From: Thermoprotei archaeon
GTDB taxonomy: Archaea; Thermoproteota; Thermoprotei; Thermofilales; B15-G2
Length of the DNA stretch: 6,538 bases
NCBI GenBank assembly: GCA_003649445.1
Contig: QMRV01000103.1
Span: 1-6,538, forward strand
Direction: 5' to 3'
Every line of letters starts with the position of its first letter. The stretch's first letter is position 1. The notes below the pieces were generated by a model. It had not been told where the DNA came from and ran no database searches. It was given only the letters and a program-made list of their open reading frames with translations. The position numbers were made by a program, and so were the translations under genes. This document shows, in pieces, positions 1 through 5,151 of the stretch.

Positions 1-2
1 AT

Positions 3-152
3 GTGAGTACGCTAATCTCCTTTATGATAGGTTTGCGCCTATTAGAAAAGCTTAAGAAAGAAGTATTCATTGTATACGAGAAGAAGAGTAAAGTAAAAAT
101 ATATAAGTTAACTGAAAAGATTAAAAACCAAGTAAACTTGAATATGCCTTAA
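3..152 (+). CDS. C-terminal end of a probable winged-helix transcription regulator (partial)
   Basis: The frame is open at the left edge of the window and closes with TAA at 150-152, leaving 49 codons. The residues IGLRLLEKLKKE followed by VYEKKSKVKIYKLTEK look like the recognition helix, wing and last strand of an archaeal winged-helix DNA-binding domain, where a basic wing commonly ends in 'YKLTEKG'. The first codon seen is GTG at 3, but the alignment implies the protein begins upstream, so I treat it as 5'-partial rather than as a 49-residue protein. It is followed after 62 bases by a membrane protein on the same strand; regulator plus small membrane protein is a common archaeal pairing, but the latter has its own promoter. 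The family (PadR, ArsR or another) cannot be decided from this fragment, and decay cannot be excluded. Confidence 0.45.
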   Translation: MSTLISFMIGLRLLEKLKKEVFIVYEKKSKVKIYKLTEKIKNQVNLNMP

Positions 153-182
153 GAATACTAAGAAAGCTTTGGGCTAGAGTAG

Positions 183-192
183 AATAAATTTA
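183..192 (+). promoter_or_regulatory. TATA-like box for the 215 gene
   Basis: AATAAATTTA is centred about 27 bases before the GTG at 215 and 30 before the ATG at 218. This is the spacing expected of an archaeal TATA box driving a leaderless transcript. No Shine-Dalgarno sequence is visible before the start. Confidence 0.5.
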
Positions 193-214
193 TCTCTCTA
201 GCGTAGTAGAATAA

Positions 215-658
215 GTGATGAAAAACGGTTGTCATGACTCCAAGGTGAAGAACTTTCCTGCTGATTTCATAAAAGATATCTTCAAAATCCTAATGTTTCC
301 AGGAAAATCGCTTGCAGTAAAAATGGATAAGAGTTTTGCTAGTTTCTTAGAAAAAATGGAGAAGGAAATAAAGTCTGGTGATAGACAACTTTTATTTCAT
401 AAATATTTTATCCTAGCAGAATATATAGTTATGTTCGCTACGGGCTTCTTTTTAGGCTACCATAGCTACGCAACTAGAATAATTATTGTTCTCTTATTGC
501 TTCTTCCCATCTTAGCATTAATTGATACTTGTGCATCTAAAAGAATTTATAGAAAACTTTCATGGAATCCAAAGTACTTAACATCACTGCTCTGGTGTTA
601 CGACATGATATACTACTTTATAATAGGATCGCTAATAGCTACACTAACTAGGGGCTGA
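215..658 (+). CDS. Small three-helix membrane protein, unknown function
   Basis: I do not recognise this 147-residue protein. The first ~60 residues are polar and helical in character, rich in Lys and Glu (for example LEKMEKEIKSGD at 45-56), and probably cytoplasmic. Three hydrophobic segments follow at about 64-84, 87-106 and 121-145. The basic stretch SKRIYRK after the second helix would place that loop in the cytoplasm. There is no signal peptide and no recognisable catalytic motif. The start is either GTG at 215 or the adjacent ATG at 218; the TATA box centred near 188 suits both as leaderless starts. It lies 62 bases downstream of the probable winged-helix regulator and might be its target or partner, but that rests on proximity alone. 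That it is a real gene is likely, because the frame is uninterrupted and the hydrophobic pattern is clean. Confidence 0.65.
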   Translation: MMKNGCHDSKVKNFPADFIKDIFKILMFPGKSLAVKMDKSFASFLEKMEKEIKSGDRQLLFHKYFILAEYIVMFATGFFLGYHSYATRIIIVLLLLLPILALIDTCASKRIYRKLSWNPKYLTSLLWCYDMIYYFIIGSLIATLTRG

Positions 659-867
659 TAATTAGCAAATACTTTCAAGCTACTTAATCCAAAGAATAGT
701 AATACTTTGTATTAAATTTATTAATCATGAGGAATGCTAGAAGTTGAGTTACTTAAGTTGATTAAAGCCAAATTAGAGTATTGAAGAAGATAGAGTTTAT
801 GCCTGTAAAACAGATAGATATATAGTGCTTTGTTGAAGTGATAGGCAAAGTTCTAAGTTATTAATGC
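659..867. other. Non-coding, degenerate stretch with traces of a decayed helical ORF
   Basis: No intact gene is visible. On the plus strand an ATG at 734 opens a short frame reading LEVELLKLIKAKLEY and stops at once. A neighbouring frame continues with LKKIEFMPVKQIDI, a TAG, then CFVEVIGKVLSY. Together these resemble one helical, Leu/Lys-rich protein broken by a frameshift and a stop. The pattern is loosely reminiscent of HEPN (HepT-type) toxin N-termini, but this is too weak to name. An AT-rich TATA-like sequence sits at 711-720. No RNA gene, hairpin terminator or repeat stood out. Confidence 0.25.
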
Positions 868-1257
868 TTAAGGAACTAGTCTATTTTTAAGAAATTCGAA
901 GTGAGCTTTACCTAGTGTAGCTAGATTTGCATTGTAGAGTAAGGCATAGGCTGCTACAAGTAAGTCACTGAAAAGTATTTTCTCATCCTTCTTAGCTAAT
1001 TCGAGTTCAAGTTCAAGTGCTTTTCAATTAATTTCTGGCTACCGTAGTTAATTATACCCAAGGATTCTACCTTTCTTTTCTTTCTGCAAGTTCTTCTTCG
1101 CTAATTTTTCTCCCTACTTTATGTCAATAAAGATACTCGTATAGACTTATCTACAGAATAATGATTTCATCGTACTCGGCTAGAAGATATACTAAATTTT
1201 CTCGCCCTCTATCTAATAGCTCAATAATGAAAGATGTATCTAATACTACTTTACCAC
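868..1257 (-). pseudogene. vapC: VapC-type PIN-domain toxin, broken
   Basis: Read on the minus strand in pieces, this gives an almost full-length PIN ribonuclease of about 130 codons. The N-terminus reads KVVLDTSFIIELLDRG, with the first catalytic Asp at 1238-1240. The middle has LYEYLY with the conserved acidic residue at 1136-1138. The C-terminal part reads FSDLLVAAYALLYNA with the second Asp at 964-966, followed by LATLGKAHFEFL. In-frame stops occur at 1151-1153 (TAG), 1124-1126 (TGA) and 1067-1069 (TAG), and at least two further frame changes are needed before the final TAA at 868-870. The first codon is also lost: a GTG at 1255-1257 is one base out of frame with VVLDT. The gene overlaps the end of the intact antitoxin, as in functional vapBC operons. 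VapC enzymes cleave RNA and are inhibited by the cognate VapB. This copy cannot make a functional toxin. Confidence 0.85.
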
Positions 1258-1478
1258 CACTCTCTGTTCTCGATTTTCTTGACTGCTTCTTCAACTTTCT
1301 TCACCTCTTTTTCAGGTAAACGAGTTTCTTCAATGAGTTTCAAGAAGCAACGTTTACGTTCTTCGTAGAAAACATCTACAAGCTTATCAATAGTTTTTCC
1401 AAAGCTTTTGGCTTTAAGTAAATTTTTAACTTTCTTAAATCTTTCATATGTTTCGTTTCTAACAGAGATAACTCTCAT
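1251..1478 (-). CDS. vapB: VapB-type antitoxin, apparently intact
   Basis: This 75-residue protein begins MRVISVRNETYERFKKV and continues LKAKSFGKTIDKLVD. That is the layout of archaeal VapB antitoxins of the ribbon-helix-helix type (COG1753-like): a short strand for DNA contact, then two helices with the SF..(T/V)I..L motif. Residues ~40-75 are charged (EERKR, EKEVKKVEEAVKKIE) and would form the tail that wraps the PIN toxin. Length and start are normal for the family; the ATG lies about 28 bases from a TATA box. The toxin gene immediately downstream, overlapping this stop codon, is destroyed, so this is an orphan antitoxin. Such orphans may neutralise related toxins elsewhere or act only as DNA-binding repressors; which applies here is unknown. 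No coding lesion is visible, suggesting either recent toxin loss or continuing selection. Confidence 0.82.
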   Translation of the reverse strand: MRVISVRNETYERFKKVKNLLKAKSFGKTIDKLVDVFYEERKRCFLKLIEETRLPEKEVKKVEEAVKKIENREWW

Positions 1479-1502
1479 TAATTATTTGTTTGAAAATACT
1501 AT

Positions 1503-1509
1503 CATATAA
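1503..1509 (-). promoter_or_regulatory. TATA box of vapB, flanked by an 8-bp palindrome
   Basis: On the minus strand TTATATG is centred about 28 bases upstream of the vapB ATG, giving a leaderless promoter. A perfect palindrome AGTATACT at 1509-1516 touches its upstream edge where TFB would bind, and could be an autoregulatory operator for the ribbon-helix-helix antitoxin. The operator idea is inference. Confidence 0.5.
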
Positions 1510-1612
1510 GTATACTGCTAAACTAGTATAATAGTATAGCAATATTGTGCTGCTGAGTAATTGCAGAAGATTGTTGTTTAATGACTTTAGTAAGTAGTGG
1601 ACTAGGATAAGG

Positions 1613-1621
1613 ATATATTTA
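1613..1621 (+). promoter_or_regulatory. TATA box of the propeller gene
   Basis: ATATATTTA is centred about 25 bases before the GTG at 1642 and preceded by purine-rich AAGG, resembling a TATA box with a TFB-recognition element for a leaderless mRNA. The 163-base divergent spacer to vapB contains no other gene. Confidence 0.55.
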
Positions 1622-1641
1622 TATTTTACTATAGTATAGTA

Positions 1642-2877
1642 GTGAGGCGAAATAATAGGGCGATTGTGCTTGGCAGTTATCTATTACTGATTATGGTTCT
1701 TCACTTTCTGATAATTGTTTCTGCTTTTATGCAGATTTTTTCATTTAAAGCATATCTTTTCTATAGACCAGAAATAGTATGGAAGGCTGTGTGGGGATCT
1801 GAGAAAGTATTAGGAACAGAAGCCTGTTTTGATGGATGCTGTGATTTAGTTTATTTTAATGGAGTTTTGTATGTCGTCGGTGAAAGTGATTTTAGTCCTT
1901 ATTCTATTAGGGTTAAGTCTACTGGCCTACTTTTGACATATAATGGTAATGGGTCTTTGCTCTGGTATAAAGTTTTTAGAAATAATGGGTCTGAATTAGT
2001 GTTTTATGGAGTAGAAGTTTACGGCAATAAACTTTATATATTGTCTTCAAAGGGAGTTTTAGTCGTTTATTTTAATGGGTCTATTAATAAATTTATTGCA
2101 GTTGATTTAAAGTGGAGTTTCTGGAAGAAACTTTTTTGCCGCAATAATAGTTTACTTTATTTTTGGCTGAGCAACGGGACTCTTGCGGAGTATAATTTAG
2201 TGAATGACAGTATTATTTTGAAGAGTAGTCGAGGTGTTTTTGGTGAGGTTTGCTGTTTTGTAGTGAATGGGTCAAGAGTGTATTTAGTGTCTTTGAGTAG
2301 TAGTGAATATTATTTAAATATTTTAGAGAATAAAAACGATTATATTGAGTGTATTAAAGTTTTGAGACTTAATTTGAGTAGCGCAGAAGATATTGTCGTG
2401 TATGGCAATAAAGTATTTGTTATCGGCGAAAAAGTTGTTGGGTCTAAGGAGTTTGATTCACGGAGACCGATTGAGGATGTTTTAGTGATATATGATGTCT
2501 GTGAAAATTCTTTGCGTGAGGCAAGGTTGAGGATTTTTGATCAGACAGTTTTTAAGAGAAATTGTGTTTATGTGGCTGGCTTTGTTCAAGGTTGCAAGAT
2601 CGGTAGGAGGATTTTGTTAGCTAAGTTTAGTTTGAGTGGGGATTTGAAGTGGTATACTGTTTTCTTGAAGGGTTTTGGTGAATGTTTTGTTCAGTGTGTT
2701 AAGGTGTATGGTGATAGGATATATTTGGGTGGATTTGGTTTCCTTTCTACTACGCTGGAGAAGGAGGAGTGGTATAATGCAGTAGTATTCTGTATAAGAG
2801 ATAGGGATCTTTCTTTAATCGATTTACTTAATAGTTTACTAGTATTTGTAAAAAATATGTTAAAGCAATTATCTTAA
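1642..2877 (+). CDS. Membrane-anchored, extracellular beta-propeller-like protein (zero-frame product)
   Basis: The 411-residue zero-frame product has a basic N-terminus (MRRNNR) and a hydrophobic helix at about 7-32 with no clear cleavage site, so it is probably a signal anchor with the rest outside the cell. From ~45 to ~385 it repeats a four-strand pattern typical of PQQ-like/YVTN-type propeller blades: FNGVLYVVGES (72-82), then GNGSLLWYKVF, YGNKLYILSSKG (127-138), YGNKVFVIGEK (254-264), SGDLKWYTVFLKG (332-344) and YGDRIYLGGFG (356-366). Eight N-x-S/T sequons fall between residues 103 and 244 and there are 13 cysteines, fitting a glycosylated, possibly disulfide-stabilised surface protein. 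No catalytic motif is visible; ligand or partner is unknown. Start is GTG 1642, placed by the TATA box. The sense strand is strongly G+T-rich and C-poor, unlike its neighbours. Six codons before the stop lies a slippery heptamer leading into a membrane-helix frame. Confidence 0.8.
   Translation: MRRNNRAIVLGSYLLLIMVLHFLIIVSAFMQIFSFKAYLFYRPEIVWKAVWGSEKVLGTEACFDGCCDLVYFNGVLYVVGESDFSPYSIRVKSTGLLLTYNGNGSLLWYKVFRNNGSELVFYGVEVYGNKLYILSSKGVLVVYFNGSINKFIAVDLKWSFWKKLFCRNNSLLYFWLSNGTLAEYNLVNDSIILKSSRGVFGEVCCFVVNGSRVYLVSLSSSEYYLNILENKNDYIECIKVLRLNLSSAEDIVVYGNKVFVIGEKVVGSKEFDSRRPIEDVLVIYDVCENSLREARLRIFDQTVFKRNCVYVAGFVQGCKIGRRILLAKFSLSGDLKWYTVFLKGFGECFVQCVKVYGDRIYLGGFGFLSTTLEKEEWYNAVVFCIRDRDLSLIDLLNSLLVFVKNMLKQLS
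2850..2856 (+). promoter_or_regulatory. Candidate -1 frameshift slippery heptamer (A AAA AAT)
   Basis: In the zero frame of the propeller gene the codons GTA AAA AAT place the heptamer A AAA AAT exactly in the X XXY YYZ phase. A one-base backward slip keeps both tRNAs largely paired and continues with TAT GTT AAA in the -1 frame. The zero-frame stop is only six codons downstream. The same A AAA AAT heptamer is the known -1 slippery site of a Sulfolobus solfataricus alpha-L-fucosidase gene. Its use here is inference. Confidence 0.4.
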
Positions 2878-3041
2878 TTCAAGTACCTGAAACGTTTATA
2901 GTGTTTGCTCTTTATGCCGCTTTAACTTATGGTAAAAGAGAACGTTTTTCAGCTATAGTTTTTCTATTTGTTGTTACTATGCTTGCGTCTATAATGTTAC
3001 TGTATATTATTATTGATACATTAATTATAGAATTTCGTTAA
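2856..3041 (+). CDS. -1 frame membrane-helix extension of the propeller protein, or separate small gene
   Basis: The -1 frame after the heptamer is open for 61 codons to TAA at 3039-3041. It encodes two hydrophobic segments, approximately KAIILIQVPETFIVFALYAA and FSAIVFLFVVTMLASIMLLY, separated by the basic loop TYGKRERF. With the propeller outside the cell, the first helix would run inward, the KRER loop would lie in the cytoplasm and the second helix would run outward, which agrees with the positive-inside rule. Joined by frameshifting, the product would be about 466 residues. There is no ATG near the beginning of this frame. The only plausible independent start is GTG at 2901, giving 46 residues from within the first helix, and no TATA box sits at the right distance. 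Alternatives are a frameshift mutation or base-calling error in the A6 run, which would make one continuous gene. The stop lies 17 bases from the convergent MFS stop. Confidence 0.5.
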   Translation, partial: YVKAIILIQVPETFIVFALYAALTYGKRERFSAIVFLFVVTMLASIMLLYIIIDTLIIEFR

Positions 3042-3058
3042 ATAGGCTAATTAGTCTG

Positions 3059-4219
3059 CTACTTTGTCTTTTCTTCCATGTTCTTTTTTAGGAGAAGTAG
3101 TGGAATCAGTGCTGTGGTATTAGCTAGTCCTCCTGTTATTAGTGTGAGGCGCGGGCTTATTTTTGTCCATATTTCTCCGCCTATTAGTGGTGATGGTAGT
3201 GTGCTTAAACCTACTAGAGTGTCTATGAAGCCTGATGAAGCGGCAATTTTGTGTTCTGGAGCTAGCTTTGATATTAGTTTTCTGCGTGCAGGCAGGTCTA
3301 AGGTCAGGCTTATTCCCATGAATATATGTACTGCTAGTAGATCCCAGAGTCCTGTAGTGAGGCCGTAGGATACGTAAGATATTGTGACGAATACGAAGTG
3401 TGTGGCTAAAACGGGTATTCCTCCTATTTTGTCTACGAGGAGTCCGCTTAGAGGCTGAGACAGTATGTATACGAGGTTTCTGGCTGAGACGAGTACGCTG
3501 TATTCTAGTTCATTTAAGCCTACTACTTTTTTCGCGAAAAGTGCCGTGTATGAGGCTGAAATAAATACTGAGAAGTCGTGTACTACTACTGTAGCTGCGA
3601 GTAACATGAAGCTTTTAGATGAAAGCAGTGTTTTAGCGAAGTTCATGAAGCTCAAAGGTCTTTCAACTCTCTGTGTTTCAGGAAATTTTCTATATGACAG
3701 GAGCGCTAGCCCTAAGGCGCATATGCTTGCAGTAAAGTAAAGTACACTGTAGTTCCAGTAACTGACTATGATTCCTGCGGCAAGTGAGCCTAAAGTTTTA
3801 GCGATGCCTGATGTAGTATAGTATGAAGCGAAAGCTAAGCCTAGTTTTTCTTCTATTTTTGATTCAGCTATAATTTCCATACTGGCTTGAGCGAAAAGAG
3901 CTATAGAGAAGCTGGCTACTGTCAGGAAGACTATGAGCTCGAAGAATGTTGACACATAGATTAGCGAGAAAAGAACTGCTGAGAGCACTAGAGCGGAGAG
4001 TGTAACTGATATTCTCCACTCGAGTTTCTCTGCTATTAAGCCTGCTACGATAGCCACTATCCACGGAAGATTCATTACCAATACTACTGAGAAGCCTACT
4101 TCCCATGCCTCGAAGCCCTTTGAGTCAATGTAAAGTGGGAGAAGGGTTTGCCAGAGAGCGTTGATAAAGTAGTAAAGGGAACTCAGAGCAAGAAGCCATA
4201 GATACGCTCTATTACTCAC
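3059..4219 (-). CDS. Major facilitator superfamily (MFS) transporter
   Basis: A 386-residue, 12-helix secondary transporter of the cytoplasmic membrane. Hydrophobic segments fall at about 5-30, 39-64, 70-90, 93-117, 128-153 and 157-176, then, after a hydrophilic central loop (~177-200, with FPETQRVERP), six more to ~377. The loop 2-3 motif-A position reads GLIAEKLEWR (60-69), an altered G-x-x-x-D-x-x-G-R with Glu for Asp. Its counterpart in the second half, GLLVDKIGG (259-267), keeps the Asp. Length is normal and no signal peptide is expected. The substrate cannot be told: sequence alone does not separate drug, sugar or organic-acid exporters here, and no catabolic gene adjoins it. Start is GTG at 4217-4219, supported by a TATA box about 25 bases upstream that lies inside the neighbouring ATPase relic. 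It converges on the propeller gene with no obvious terminator hairpin between them. Confidence 0.85.
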   Translation of the reverse strand: MSNRAYLWLLALSSLYYFINALWQTLLPLYIDSKGFEAWEVGFSVVLVMNLPWIVAIVAGLIAEKLEWRISVTLSALVLSAVLFSLIYVSTFFELIVFLTVASFSIALFAQASMEIIAESKIEEKLGLAFASYYTTSGIAKTLGSLAAGIIVSYWNYSVLYFTASICALGLALLSYRKFPETQRVERPLSFMNFAKTLLSSKSFMLLAATVVVHDFSVFISASYTALFAKKVVGLNELEYSVLVSARNLVYILSQPLSGLLVDKIGGIPVLATHFVFVTISYVSYGLTTGLWDLLAVHIFMGISLTLDLPARRKLISKLAPEHKIAASSGFIDTLVGLSTLPSPLIGGEIWTKISPRLTLITGGLANTTALIPLLLLKKNMEEKTK

Positions 4220-4225
4220 ATTTAA

Positions 4226-5001
4226 GACAATATGGGTTTCTTTAAAACATTTATTAATTCAGTATACAATATAGTAGGAACACCAGCATATATTATTAAA
4301 CTTGACCCAGCTAAAAGTCTAGAAGAAAATATTTTATCGATAATAACTCCAGGAAGCTACCTATACGACGAAGCAGTGAATTTTTTGCGACAAGAAGTCA
4401 GAGAACCTAAAACCTACTTCAATATTCTAGTAGCTTTATCAGAAAAGCCGGAAAAATGAGTGCATTAGCCTCAGCGGCTAAAGTAGACTCTCGAACACTG
4501 CCTAAGTACATAGAGTTACTAGAAGAACTAGACGTAATAGAGAAAATAAGAAAACTTGGAGGAAGAGCAGTAAAGATAGACTTTAAAGATAACTACTTCA
4601 GATTCTGGTTCACCTACATCTACAAGCTACGATCACTACTCGAAGCATACCTACTTGACGAAGCACTAAACTATATTTTAAGCACATTAGACTAGTACTT
4701 ATCAAAAGTATTCGAGAAACTGTGCTCAGAACTACTCCCAGAACTCTACAAGCATAATATAGTACCAGTGAGACCCGTGGAAAAGGGATCTTGGTGGAGT
4801 AAACAAGCCGAAATAGATATAATGGTAAGAGAACCTGGAAAAGCAACAGCCTTTATCGAAGTTAAGTGGAGAAGATTATCTCTAAGAGAAGCCGAAGAAA
4901 TACTCGACCGGCTCGAAGAAAAATCTTCGAAAACAAGACTTTCTTCTCCACAAAACTACTATATATTAGTATGCAAAGAAGTAGAAGAAAAACTCCAGTA
5001 A
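4226..5001 (+). pseudogene. DUF234-type archaeal ATPase, C-terminal half only, broken
   Basis: The conceptual translation matches the C-terminal half of the archaeal ATPase family that combines a P-loop AAA-like domain, a winged helix and a DUF234 (PD-(D/E)xK-like) domain. It begins near the end of the ATPase domain (IVGTPAYIIKLDP, where the family has 'GGVPAY'), continues with LREEL-like LRQEVREPKTYFNIL, the winged helix (ALASAAKVDSRTLPKYIELL), then NYFRFWFTYIY, and ends with AEIDIMV...AFIEVKWR, whose Asp (4816-4818), Glu (4858-4860) and Lys (4864-4866) form the nuclease-like triad. Lesions: all the Walker A/B region is missing, a -1 shift is needed in the A5 run near 4452-4456, and TAG at 4693-4695 replaces a position where relatives have Glu (LD-E-Y-SKVFE, so GAG to TAG). 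A further slip in the A run near 4986-4990 could add a tail ending at 5063. These proteins commonly mark mobile or plastic archaeal loci; this copy is dead. Confidence 0.85.
4241..4247 (-). promoter_or_regulatory. TATA box of the MFS gene
   Basis: On the minus strand TTTTAAA is centred 25 bases upstream of the GTG at 4219. It lies within the first codons of the divergent ATPase relic (residues F-K-T), so this promoter occupies former coding sequence. Confidence 0.5.
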
Positions 5002-5120
5002 AAATAGATACATATAAATCAATAATAGATTTAAGTATAGTAGAAAAAACAGTAAGATGTTAAGGTAAATTAAATAACGGCAATCTATGCAACAAATATC
5101 ATAATTTAGCACTGAGCGAA
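5002..5120. other. Short intergenic spacer
   Basis: AT-rich sequence between the ATPase relic and the promoter of the hydrolase gene. The plus frame reading PVKIDTYKSIIDLSIVEK and ending with TAA at 5061-5063 may be the displaced C-terminal tail of the relic. No RNA gene or terminator hairpin is visible. Confidence 0.3.
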
Positions 5121-5128
5121 TTTAAATA
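5121..5128 (+). promoter_or_regulatory. TATA box of the beta-lactamase-fold hydrolase gene
   Basis: TTTAAATA is centred about 27 bases before the GTG at 5152 and preceded by GAGCGAA, a good match to an archaeal BRE/TATA arrangement for a leaderless mRNA. It is the clearest promoter in the window and selects GTG 5152 as the start. Confidence 0.65.
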
Positions 5129-5151
5129 CTCTTCGAAGAAAAATAATACTT

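Noticed and set aside
1520..1641. Repeated 'agtatag' words between vapB and the propeller gene, considered as an att site or iteron array
   Set aside because: The copies are short, irregularly spaced and expected in AT-rich promoter DNA; no tRNA, integrase or replication gene is nearby.
2929..2960. ATG-initiated mini-frame after the propeller gene
   Set aside because: It is only nine codons long and lies in a different frame from the membrane-helix stretch.
3078..4106. Open frames within the MFS gene, two on the opposite strand (3078-3368, 3465-3740) and one in another frame of the same strand (3864-4106)
   Set aside because: Their translations have no domain pattern or hydrophobic organisation, while the MFS frame shows 12 helices and both motif-A positions. 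They are by-products of its codon use.
4610..4846. Minus-strand open frame across the ATPase relic
   Set aside because: It is antisense to recognisable DUF234-family sequence, lacks a promoter and resembles nothing.
4866..5063. Plus-strand open frame overlapping the end of the ATPase relic as a gene of its own
   Set aside because: Its first half is an out-of-frame reading of the FIEVKWR region. Only its last ~22 residues might be the displaced tail of the relic, noted there.
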